DNA of 64,000 nt from Paenibacillus sp. SY21-1 (lineage in GTDB: Bacteria; Bacillota; Bacilli; Paenibacillales; Paenibacillaceae). The stretch covers positions 1-64,000 of the forward strand of contig NZ_STGF01000024.1 in the NCBI RefSeq assembly GCF_005222705.1, in the 5' to 3' direction. Below, in pieces: positions 34,697-44,500 of this stretch. A program made the position numbers and the translations under genes. The notes beneath the pieces are model-generated. The model did no database searches, was not told the DNA's origin, and saw nothing but the letters and a program-made list of their open reading frames with translations. Within the stretch, counting starts at the first letter, position 1, and each line of letters opens with the position of its first letter.

Positions 34697-37600
34697 CTAC
34701 TCGCCCGCCGCGCTGCGCGGTTCAGCCCTCTCCTCCCGCAGCAGCGTGTCGTTCCGGTATTCCCGGAGCAGAACGGCGTTGCCATTCGATTCGATCTGCT
34801 GTACGGCTATTACTTGCGTGCGCCCGTCCCGCAGCGCGACCCGCACCGTGTTCTCGTCCAAGGCATGCACGGCTTCGATCACGCCGTTCGATTCATAAGC
34901 CTCGACAACCGTAATGAACCGTCCTGTTCGGCCCTTCGTCCGAATGCCGTAGGTGATTCGTCTCTGGGCTTCGTCTCCCGGGAACGCATCCGCGCCGATC
35001 AGACCGATGAACCGGACTGCCGGCACCTTCGACAAATCGATCCTGATCATTGCCTCATGGCCGTGATCGATCGGACTAGTCGGGATCGCGCAAGGATACT
35101 CGTTCCCTACGATCGTAACGCGCCCGCCTTCGTAATCCTTGCCGATTCCGCAGCCCATGTCCACATTGACGCATTCATGCGACAGCTCGCTCAGCCGAAG
35201 CTTCGCTCCATCGGCCGTCAGGACAAATGCCTCTCCCCAGAACAGCCCTTGCTTGGTCCGCTCCGGGTATCCCTGCTCGGTATACGTTGGCTGGTTGCGC
35301 ACGCGCAGCGTCAAGGTTTGAACATGTGCGCCGAGCTCTGCGTCGACCTTGCCTTCGCCCAGAATCCATGCTCCGAAACGGCCCTCCGCCACGGTCACGC
35401 CATCCGCTTCGACCGTGAATGCCATCGGGATGGTGATGCCATGGTTTTCGGCGGCTCTGCCGACAATCTGCTCCGTCCGCCGCGGCCAGGCGGCATGCAC
35501 GTCCATCTTGAGCGTGCCGGGCGTATTGTAAGCCGTCCGCGTTCCCCTCAAATCTTCTCCCTCGCCAAAATGGGTCTCAAATCGAGCGACGCTCGTCCCT
35601 TCCGCCTCATACCAATGACAATCCGTAATAAACTGGGCATCCGATAGCGGGTTATCCGACCATTGGCTGGTATGCTGCGTATGTGTCAGGCGCTCTGCCT
35701 CCAGACCCTTGTGGCCCTTAATCTGGAATAAGCAGTCAAACTGATGCGCTCGCTCTCCCTCCACGTAATCGAACAGGACGATATAATCGTCCGTGACGCC
35801 CATGACCCGTTTCTGTCTGACCGGCTCGGTGAACGCCGACAGCTCGCCATATACGGCACCGTCGGGCGTCTCCGGAAGATAGCTGGCGTTCATGGCGCAG
35901 CGCTCCTGCAGCGTCTCGTTCTCCCGATATACCATGCCGCCGTACGGAGGATATGCCCATTGAGCGGTCGTCTCTACCGCAGCGGCTTGAATCGCTTGAC
36001 CGCTGTAGAACAGGGTCCTTCTGGCATCGGCAGGCGTCTGCGTCTTACCGTCGACGACGACCATATTCTTGGTCATGGAGTTCTGCACGTAAAATTTGTA
36101 CATGAAGTGACCGTAGCCCCACCACACATGCTCCGGATTGAAGAAGCTTCGTCCATAGCGCATAACGGACAACAGACCGGTCCGGTCAAAATGGCCATGT
36201 GCGTAACCATGGGAGCCGTAGCGAAGCACCGCTTGAATCTGCTGTCCCGCTTCCCTCCCGGCTGCTTGACTGCGCAGCATGGCAATTCCCACATTGTCGG
36301 CGAACGCATTTTCCTTCGCAGCCGAGGACGGGACATCCGGAAGCTCCGCGTGGCCGAATATCGGGTCCGTCTCCTTATTCATCCGAATAACCGAAATATA
36401 TCCGGGGTCCTTGTAGTAAGCGTAAGCCAAGTCATAGGTCGAGCCGAAATGGACCCCCTCCAGCTTCTTTTCCTCGGAATCGCTAATGCCGAACAGTACG
36501 CCTCGTTCATCCAGAAAAGGCAGCGGGGCATCGAACATGTCTTTAATGCGAACGTAGCTTTTGCGATTGCCGCCCCACTTTTTGTTAACCATTCCGAAAC
36601 GAAATTCGGCATCCTGACCGCCATAGGTGCTGTTCACTTCATCGTTATGCGGAATCGGGAAGTGCTCGTGGAAAATATTCATGCCGAAAGGCAGCAGCGC
36701 ATGCGCCGTATGGATGTACATGGACGATACCCACGTATTGTAGCTTACCGAGCATTCATGCCACCAGCCGTCGTTGAACAAGCCGCAGCGCAGCTGCTCG
36801 ATCGACCCGCCAGGTCCCCATACGAATCGCAGCGCACGCTCCATGTCCTGAATCGCGAGAGCGCAATAGAAGGCGCCCGTAATTTCGGACAGCAGCCAGT
36901 TGGATATATGACCTCTCCGAATGTGATGATCCAGCATTTCCATATAGAGACGGAAGCAGCTCTCCACGCCCTTGTGCTCCTCCGGCGTCAGAATTCCAGC
37001 ATCATGGATGATGTCGTACGGAATCGCAAGATGCTGGAAGAAATGTCCCTCCTGCACATAGCTTTGGCTGCAGCCCTTCTTTTTCCTCGGATAACCTGTC
37101 TCTTCATCGATAAAATAACGAAGAAATTGCGCCACTTTGTCCGCATACCGCTTTTCTCCGGTCAATGCGTAGGCGTAAGCCGCCGACATGATGTAATGTT
37201 CTTCGCTCGTATCGTAGCAGTAATCCCTCTCCGCTACAGGTACAGGCGGCGTTACGACCCATGCTTCGGCATCCGCCAGAATGCGCGCGTAGCCGGGCTG
37301 AAAGCAGTCATGGCGGTCGATCAGCGCCTTGCGCTCCGTCCACTGCTCCTTGTTCCAATAAATATACGGGTGAGCGAGCCCGCGCATCGTCTTCAGCTCC
37401 ACGCGGGCCTCGCTTCCGCCGTCGCCGTTCGCAATGAAGCCAAGGAGGGTCGTTTCGTGGCCTCCAGCCACCATGGCATCATGCATTTGTAAGACAGCGG
37501 TCACTTCCCGGCTTGCAAAAGGCTCCAGGATGAACTGCCTTGGCGTCAGCTCCGCATGCAGGGACTCCCAGCCTTCATACTTCTGTCTGACTGCCACGAG

Positions 37601-38122
37601 CTGCCGGATAGGGGTACAGTTATAGACGCGCATGGTATAGGCGACGGGCTCTCCCGCCTCCCCCGTTTTCCCTCTGACAGCCGCATGGACGAACAGCTTC
37701 TCCGCCCGCAAGAGGCGCGCCGATTGAAGCGTGGCATTCCCCTGAAGCTCGAGGCTGCTCAGAAACCGCCAAACATTGGACTTGGCCCCTTCGATCTCGA
37801 AGTCTTCCAGCCTGAGCCGCAGCTCGTGATCGCCTGCCCCGGCCAGCGATAGCGAAGCCTGCAGCGTTCTGCCGTCCGCAAAATTCGCTTGGACAGAGAG
37901 ATGAGAGATGTCATCCTCCGTACGCAAGCCTAACGCAAAGCCGTACCAATCCATCGCATCCAGCGCGGAATCGTTCCCCCGCTCGAAACCGATGGGATAC
38001 CAGCCCACAGCGTCCTGAGGCATGGGGTATTCGAGCAGAAGCTTATTTTGCAATGGGAATCCTGTTCCGTCCCTCGTTCCGAACAGCTTCCAATCCTTGA
38101 TCAAATCGATATAAACCTGCAT
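34697..38122 (-). CDS. Heparinase II/III-like polysaccharide lyase (cytosolic)
   Basis: A 1141-residue protein without signal peptide. After an N-terminal beta-sandwich, an (alpha/alpha) toroid follows with HISNWLLSEITGAFYCALAIQ and LFNDGWWHECSVSYNTW. Next is a heparinase-type beta domain with RYGSHGYAHGHFDRTGLLSVM (residues about 640-660, quoted in part) and NSMTKNMVVVDGKTQ. The C-terminal part (IDHGHEAMIRIDLSKVPAVRF) resembles an NPCBM-like carbohydrate-binding module. It would cleave uronic-acid-containing oligosaccharides by beta-elimination. The start is 2 bp after the stop of the other cytosolic lyase, with GGGAGGAG upstream, so the two are translationally coupled. The exact polysaccharide is unknown. 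Confidence 0.8.
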   Translation of the reverse strand: MQVYIDLIKDWKLFGTRDGTGFPLQNKLLLEYPMPQDAVGWYPIGFERGNDSALDAMDWYGFALGLRTEDDISHLSVQANFADGRTLQASLSLAGAGDHELRLRLEDFEIEGAKSNVWRFLSSLELQGNATLQSARLLRAEKLFVHAAVRGKTGEAGEPVAYTMRVYNCTPIRQLVAVRQKYEGWESLHAELTPRQFILEPFASREVTAVLQMHDAMVAGGHETTLLGFIANGDGGSEARVELKTMRGLAHPYIYWNKEQWTERKALIDRHDCFQPGYARILADAEAWVVTPPVPVAERDYCYDTSEEHYIMSAAYAYALTGEKRYADKVAQFLRYFIDEETGYPRKKKGCSQSYVQEGHFFQHLAIPYDIIHDAGILTPEEHKGVESCFRLYMEMLDHHIRRGHISNWLLSEITGAFYCALAIQDMERALRFVWGPGGSIEQLRCGLFNDGWWHECSVSYNTWVSSMYIHTAHALLPFGMNIFHEHFPIPHNDEVNSTYGGQDAEFRFGMVNKKWGGNRKSYVRIKDMFDAPLPFLDERGVLFGISDSEEKKLEGVHFGSTYDLAYAYYKDPGYISVIRMNKETDPIFGHAELPDVPSSAAKENAFADNVGIAMLRSQAAGREAGQQIQAVLRYGSHGYAHGHFDRTGLLSVMRYGRSFFNPEHVWWGYGHFMYKFYVQNSMTKNMVVVDGKTQTPADARRTLFYSGQAIQAAAVETTAQWAYPPYGGMVYRENETLQERCAMNASYLPETPDGAVYGELSAFTEPVRQKRVMGVTDDYIVLFDYVEGERAHQFDCLFQIKGHKGLEAERLTHTQHTSQWSDNPLSDAQFITDCHWYEAEGTSVARFETHFGEGEDLRGTRTAYNTPGTLKMDVHAAWPRRTEQIVGRAAENHGITIPMAFTVEADGVTVAEGRFGAWILGEGKVDAELGAHVQTLTLRVRNQPTYTEQGYPERTKQGLFWGEAFVLTADGAKLRLSELSHECVNVDMGCGIGKDYEGGRVTIVGNEYPCAIPTSPIDHGHEAMIRIDLSKVPAVRFIGLIGADAFPGDEAQRRITYGIRTKGRTGRFITVVEAYESNGVIEAVHALDENTVRVALRDGRTQVIAVQQIESNGNAVLLREYRNDTLLREERAEPRSAAGE

Positions 38123-38124
38123 GA

Positions 38125-41100
38125 TTACCTGTCTCCTCCCCGCTCAGTCCGGAGCAGCCCAACGCCGTAAGAATGATCTGCCACCGAAAGTTTTATCCAT
38201 TCGTTGTCTGCTTTCACCAGCGTCGTTCCGTCCGTTTGGGCAGCAAACTCCAGCTTGGGCTGCCCTCGTTCCTTCGGATGCAGGATAGTCAAAAAACCAT
38301 CCTTCGCATCGGCGACGGCACGAATATAGTCCATCATGGAAAAACCTGCGTCCCCGCTGTCAAAAAAGCGGGTCGAGCGCCCCTTTTCAAGCCGGATCGA
38401 ATGAACCGGACCGAGAAACGCCGTCTCCAGATCGACATTGTACGCGCATTGCGAATAAAGCCTCTTCCCCTCGAGCGTGGTATGAGCAGCGGCCACAGGC
38501 AGCGTGAAAAGCACCTGCCCATCGAAATCCTCTACCAAGTCGCGGATGACATACAATTCCGGCTGCTTTAGGCAGGAAACATGCCGAATATGGCGGCCCT
38601 TCCCTTCAGGATTGGCAATCTCGATCGTAATGCTGTCTATGGATTGTCCCAGCGTGACATTCAACACTCGGCTTGTTCGCGGCCCATCCGCCCATCCGCG
38701 CTCCAGGCTGTAAGTTCCAGCAGACAGATTAATCGCGCCGCTGCCTTTCTTGGGAATCTCCGTCAGCATCGTCGCAAATTGCAGGCAGGCGTGGGAGTAG
38801 GAGCTGATGTGCCAACTCGTGCTGCTGTCGAAATAGCCCTCGATCCCGGAGTCCATGACAAGAGGAACCGAGTTTTTGTATAAAATGAACGAGCCTTGAT
38901 CCAGATGGCCGTGCCCGACGGGCTTAGGACTCGACATGATAGCAAAGTAGCTTTGCATCCGGCGCTCCAGCTGCTTCCGAAAAATATAAATGCCCGCGTC
39001 GGGAAAGCGGTCCGTAGAACCGAGCCGAAGCGGCTTGGCAGGAAGAAGGACGTCCCCGCAGCTCAACAGGTTTTCCAGCACAATGCCTTCACCCCACAGC
39101 TTCTTGAACGGTTTGCCCGCAGCCGTCCACGTCTGGTGCATCCGATCAGCCAATTCGATGTCCAGCTTTGCAACATCCGCCATATAAATCGCGAAGCTGC
39201 CGAACTCCTCTCCCCCGGAGAGCGCGTGATCGCCGAATGGAGGCGTACCGATATGGCCGGAGAAGTAGGCGTAGCCCGGCGTCTGCATCTCGATGCTGAA
39301 GCCGAACATTCGCGCCAGCGGCGTCGTCTCGAACCAATTTTCCCCCATAACATGATGCAGCACCTTCGCATAACCCGCGAACCGCTCCAGAGCCGCATGG
39401 TGGTAGCGAATGGATTCAGGCCAGGACGAATCCGGGTTGACGTTCAGCTCCAGCTGGGCCTTTAATATCGCGTTCGCGTTATACAGCCAAGCATGCCGAT
39501 TCGGGAAATCGGGCAGCGTCATCATCATAAGGCCGGTTCCGGCGCACATGTCCGTCTGCCAATTGCTGCAGCCCCGCTGAGCCTCGCAAGGCGTCCATTC
39601 GGTTCGATCCCGAAGATCCAGCATGTAGTGAAGCAGGTAGGCGATCAATTCGTATAAACGGTCCTTATCTCTGCCCGAGAACACGTCCGCTTGCCTGATC
39701 AGGGAGTAACTGACCGCCGCGCTGCTCAGCAGCCTGCCGCCCTGAACAGCTCCGTAGCTATCGCTGCCCTCCGGGCGCAGATTCGTCGTCAGCCAATGCT
39801 CGGCGCCTTGACAGAAGTCATGAAACATATACAGCATCTGATTTTTAACCTTGCGGGCATAAGCGGCTTCCCCCGTCATCGCGTATCGGATGGCATCGCA
39901 CTGCATGGCCAGTTGGAACCTGCCGCCGGGAATTGAGGATTTTCTGTTGAACCGCTGCTCGAAAACGCCAACCTGCCGGCCGGCCTGGTCTAAAAACGTA
40001 AGGACGGCTTTCAGCCCCTTCTTCAGCTTGCCGTCCATCTTAGCCTCGAAGGTCAGGGTATACCCGGCTTCGCCGTCGACCTCGAAGGTTTCACCGTACC
40101 GCCAGGCGCCTTCATCCTCCCTGGTCGGGTTGCAAATATACAGCGAACGCGGCTGAACGCCCTCTGCAACCTGCGGCATAGTCTGCGAGGATGGATTGGC
40201 CGGCTCCAGCCGGCTCCGATCTCCGCCTCCGCAGAAGGGATACTTCTGCTCCCAGTTCATAATGGGATTCCCGCTTCGTATTTCCGGAATCCAGCAGTCC
40301 GGCATCTCCTCTCCTTCGTCGAATCCCCCGTTTCGAATGCTCAGACTCCCTCCGCTCGCCGACTGAATGTCCACATTATCAATCCAGACATGACCCAGTC
40401 CGCCCTCCTCGTTCTCCTCCGAAGGCAGCACGAATGAAATCGTAGCCTGAACGGCTTCCTTTGGAGTTCTGAAGTTGATGATTTTATCGGTGGAGCTCCA
40501 TAGATAGAAATGACGATTTAGCTCTTGGTAGTCCGCATTGCCGTCCATGATCATGGCGGCGGCTTTCTCGATATAATCAGAACTATAATGCTCGGATATT
40601 CGGATAATCTCCTCGTACTGCCGACCTACAAGCGTGTCGGAAGCGATGACGGCCTTAACCCGCTCCAGTCCCGCTTGATCCAAATAAAGGGAGGCCGATG
40701 GGTCCGCATCGGTTCGGAGCACACGGGAATGGCGAAGCTCGCGGAGCCGGTTGAAGCCATTCACGACGGCCAGCGCCAGCGGCTCCTGGTAACCTCCAGC
40801 GCTGTACTGGTCCTGCTCTGTCTCCAGCGTACGCAGCGCTTCCCTCAGCCGTCTGCCTGCCGATTCGCAGAAGCTTCCGACCGTCGCCCCGAATGTCGCT
40901 TCAGCAAGCAGCTCTTTCGCCATGTCGATGACCAACTCCGATTTGCGAAGAAGCGCTTCTTTGCCGCCGGCAAGCATATCCTGTTGCTCAAACCATTCGA
41001 GCGCAGGCTCCAAGCCATATTCCGCAAATACACTGCCTTCCTTAAATGGAGGCGCCATCGTATACCGTCTGGTCGCGAACCTGATCGCTTCTTCTTCTCG

Positions 41101-41304
41101 TGGCGTATAGAATTCCCGATTTCTCTTAAACGGAAGGCCGTCCTTCCCATCCAGCGCGCGTTGCGCCGCTTGGAGCATCTCCTTTATAGCCAGCTTCGCG
41201 CCATCGGTGTAATATCGGCCTCTCGTTTCCAGCAATTCGGCTGCCCGGTTCGCAAGAGCCTGAAGCTTCTCTCTGTTGCCGGTTGCAAGTTCCATCTTTT
41301 GCAT
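38125..41304 (-). CDS. Heparinase II/III-like lyase (cytosolic paralogue of the SLH enzyme)
   Basis: A 1059-residue protein. The start at 41304 (MQKMELATG) has AAGGAAGGA. An ATG nine codons earlier is less well placed. There is no signal peptide. The N-terminal helical part contains KRNREFYTPREEEAIRF. A carbohydrate-binding-like sandwich follows (LGHVWIDNVDIQS, ITNxxxEGAWRYGETF). The toroid has GCSNWQTDMCAGTGL and WPESIRYHHAALERF. The heparinase motif is VGHGHLDQGSFILYKN with LVMDSGIEGYFDSSTSWH. The SLH-anchored protein on the other strand shares the same segments (HREFYKPRPDEDIQF, WPESVRYHFAVLQR, LGHGHYDQGSFTLY). This indicates duplication and probably one substrate handled outside and inside the cell. 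Confidence 0.82.
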   Translation of the reverse strand: MQKMELATGNREKLQALANRAAELLETRGRYYTDGAKLAIKEMLQAAQRALDGKDGLPFKRNREFYTPREEEAIRFATRRYTMAPPFKEGSVFAEYGLEPALEWFEQQDMLAGGKEALLRKSELVIDMAKELLAEATFGATVGSFCESAGRRLREALRTLETEQDQYSAGGYQEPLALAVVNGFNRLRELRHSRVLRTDADPSASLYLDQAGLERVKAVIASDTLVGRQYEEIIRISEHYSSDYIEKAAAMIMDGNADYQELNRHFYLWSSTDKIINFRTPKEAVQATISFVLPSEENEEGGLGHVWIDNVDIQSASGGSLSIRNGGFDEGEEMPDCWIPEIRSGNPIMNWEQKYPFCGGGDRSRLEPANPSSQTMPQVAEGVQPRSLYICNPTREDEGAWRYGETFEVDGEAGYTLTFEAKMDGKLKKGLKAVLTFLDQAGRQVGVFEQRFNRKSSIPGGRFQLAMQCDAIRYAMTGEAAYARKVKNQMLYMFHDFCQGAEHWLTTNLRPEGSDSYGAVQGGRLLSSAAVSYSLIRQADVFSGRDKDRLYELIAYLLHYMLDLRDRTEWTPCEAQRGCSNWQTDMCAGTGLMMMTLPDFPNRHAWLYNANAILKAQLELNVNPDSSWPESIRYHHAALERFAGYAKVLHHVMGENWFETTPLARMFGFSIEMQTPGYAYFSGHIGTPPFGDHALSGGEEFGSFAIYMADVAKLDIELADRMHQTWTAAGKPFKKLWGEGIVLENLLSCGDVLLPAKPLRLGSTDRFPDAGIYIFRKQLERRMQSYFAIMSSPKPVGHGHLDQGSFILYKNSVPLVMDSGIEGYFDSSTSWHISSYSHACLQFATMLTEIPKKGSGAINLSAGTYSLERGWADGPRTSRVLNVTLGQSIDSITIEIANPEGKGRHIRHVSCLKQPELYVIRDLVEDFDGQVLFTLPVAAAHTTLEGKRLYSQCAYNVDLETAFLGPVHSIRLEKGRSTRFFDSGDAGFSMMDYIRAVADAKDGFLTILHPKERGQPKLEFAAQTDGTTLVKADNEWIKLSVADHSYGVGLLRTERGGDR

Positions 41305-41524
41305 CGTTCCTTCCTTGTTGTTTCCCCCCATTTTTCCATGTCCGCCTTCTCCGCGTAAGCATAGAAATATAAAGATCGGGTTGAAATATAACGAAAGATC
41401 CGACTAAGGCTTAAGCGAACCATTCGTCCAAAAACGTTGGTGCTCAAAATTTGACGATGTTAAGAAAGCGGACTCGCGCCTGTGCTATTTTGGCTGCAGG
41501 AGGTGAATTCGCTGCGGCTTTCCT

Positions 41525-41538
41525 TGCAAACGTTTACA
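41525..41538 (+). promoter_or_regulatory. cre-like operator before the SLH lyase gene
   Basis: TGCAAACGTTTACA matches the catabolite-control consensus TGWAANCGNTNWCA at all but one position. It lies 32 bp before the start codon, in the 266-bp divergent interval. CcpA or another LacI-family protein could bind. Confidence 0.5.
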
Positions 41539-41570
41539 CATCTATTGGAGATATGGAGGTTATTCGAAGC

Positions 41571-44500
41571 ATGTTCAACAAAGTATGGAGAAAATCTCTT
41601 TCCCTGACGCTGACAGCGCTCTTGACGCTCGGTTTGACAACGGGAGCGGTCCCTGCCGCCTATGCGGCAGAGGAAGCGAATCCCGGCACGGTCGTGGTCA
41701 AGCTGAGCCCGACCGATGACGCCAGCGTCAATGCCCACAGCAGCGCCGTCAATACCAACTATGCGTCGGGCACCCTCATTTTGGGCGCCAATCGCCAGTT
41801 TATGATGAAATTTGATCTATCCGGCATTACAGATCCCATTACAAGCGCCACGCTAAAGCTTTACAAAACGAATACGAACGCCGCCCAATTCTCGGTATAC
41901 CGAAGCGAGGCCGACGACTGGTCCGAAGCCTCCATCACGTACGCCACAAGACCCCCGGAGCCGACTGAAGACGATCGGATCGGCGACGCCTGCGGCGAAG
42001 GGCTTTGCTTGGCCATCGGGGGAGCCGGGACGCTGGTGCCGATTCGGCTCACGGATACCGTTATCGCGGAAGCCGCCGGCGACAAGCTGCTCTCGCTCGT
42101 ATTTAAGCGGGACGACATCGCCGCCAGCCCGGGAGCCGACCTCGCTTCGAAGGAACACGCGAATGCGGCTTGGAGGCCGGTTCTGGAAGTTTCGACGCTC
42201 CGTCATCTGACCGACGCCGAACGAGTAGCGAACGACAGGAGCAGTCTGCTTGAGCAGTTCAACAATAAGACGGTAACGGACAATCTGCTTCTCCCTGCCG
42301 AAGGAGAAACCAATACGGCTATCGCATGGAGCTCCAGTCATCCGGACGTGCTGAGCCATTCAGGGATAGTGACAAGACCGGAGTTCACCGGCTCAGACGT
42401 ACAAGTGAGCTTGACGGCAACCGTCTCCTTCGGATCAGCAACCGACTCCGCCGTCATGGTTGTCAACGTGCAGAAGCTGCCTACGCCTACGGATGCGCAG
42501 CGGGTCGCGCGGGACAAAGAGCTTTTGATTGGCGAATACAACAATATGACCGTCTACGGGGACGTCCATTTACGATCCTTCGGCGGCTACGGCTTCTCCG
42601 CTATTGCCTGGTCCTCCTCCCTTCCGGACGTCATCTCGGATGCCGGCGAGGTAACCCGGCCTGCGGCGGACGGGCACGACGCGAACGTTAAGATGAGCGC
42701 CGCCATTAGCTTCGGGACCGCATCCGAAACGGTAGTCCTGGGCATGCTCGTCCCCAAACTCGGCGCTAGGACCGATTCTAACGAGAAGTCTTTGGCGGGC
42801 ATGCTCGAGCTCGCCGCCAAGCTTAAGGAGCAATACGCCATAGGCACAAATCCGGGACAAGTGCCCCAGCCCGCGATGGAGCAATGGGAAACGCGGATTG
42901 CAGCTGCGCAGGCTGCCCTAGCCGATCCCGACGGCGATCTCGAATGGGGCAGCAAGCAGCTGCGGGAAGGCGGCATCTCTTTTCTCGGGAGCCTCCTAAC
43001 CTCTGACCGGATTGTTGACGAAGCCGCAAACAGGCTGGAATTTTCGAGCTACCGGCAAGAACTGCTCTCTCTTGTATGGGAAGCGGAAACGCTGCTGCTC
43101 ATGGAGCCGGACATGTACACGCAAGCGTCGAAGCAGGCCATCCGGGATCAGATCGATCACGCCAAGGCCGTCTTGAAAGGTACGTACGAGGTCCCGTTTG
43201 TCCGTCACCGTGAATTTTACAAGCCGAGACCGGACGAGGACATTCAGTTCGCCATTGAGCACTATTCCAAAGCGTCGCATCCCTATTCGCAGAAATACGG
43301 CCTAAAGGAGCTTATCGCCTTATACCCGGACAGCCACATTCTGGCGGATGCCTATCAAACCGTCCGTCTGTATCCGTCGGATGATGCCTTCGTCTGGACT
43401 TCGGAGAAAGCATCGGCGCATAACGGAAGCAGCCTCATCTATAGCGAGGGCCGTACCTCATACATGAAGTTCGACCTGTCGGAAGTGGCAGGGAGCGTGA
43501 AAAAGGCGGAGCTTCGAGTCACCAACTGGAAAACTGACCGCAACGCGACTCAAGTACACTATGAAGCGAACGATGATTGGGAAGAAAGCACGCTAATGTA
43601 CCCGACAACCGGCGATCCCGTATTGGGACCGATCGTCGCAACATTTATTCTGGGAGCCAAAGACGCCGCTGGAAATGGATATGCGGATTTGACGACGCCG
43701 GTTAGGGTCGAGCTCCTCGGGGATCAAATATTGACGCTCGGCTTCAGCAACGTTCCCGGAACGCGTTGGGCGTCGGAGATTCACTCCAAGGATACGTATA
43801 ATCCGGATTATCGACCTTATTTGGAGCTTAGTCTGAACCAGATTGTAGATGCCAAGCTGCGGGATAAATTCGACCGCGTCGTCGGCCAAGCGAACGATCT
43901 TGCAGAGCATGCCGCCATCGGCTCGGGAGCCTGGCACTATCCGCAAGCGGCTGTCGACGCCGTGAAGGAAAACCTGCTAGAGGCGGAGCAAGCAAAGGCT
44001 GAAGGAAATGCTGAGCAAATCGCCGCCGCTCTGGTGCAGGTGTATGACGCCATGAATGCGATGCGGAACGTTCAAGTATGGAGGAGCGAAGCGGAGCCGG
44101 AATCCAGCCTTTATTTTACGGAATCGGGTCTGCAAGCGCTAAGGGACAAGATGGAGAGGAACCAAAGCCTGAAGGATAAGTACGAGGAAGCGAAGCAAAT
44201 CGCGGATGAGCAGTCGCTCGCGGATATTGTGGCGCAGAGACGCTTTCTCGAAGAGGGGGTCGATTACGATGAGATGAACGCCGACTACAAGCTGTGGAGC
44301 AACTCCGAATCGTTGAACTTCACGCCTCCGTCCGGAACGGCTTCCATTCAGCTGCAGTTTACGCTCGAGCCCGCGGACAACGAAGCAAGCGGACTCGGCC
44401 ACGCTTGGGTGGACAGCGTCAAAATATCCCCTGCCGACTCGGCGGATCTGACGATATGGAATGCCGATTTCGAGGAGGGGGAAAACACCCCTGAGCATTG

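Noticed and set aside
35744..37492. Long plus-strand frame (582 codons) within the lyase region
   Set aside because: Antisense to the 1141-residue lyase, with basic, low-complexity composition typical of shadow frames in GC-rich DNA.
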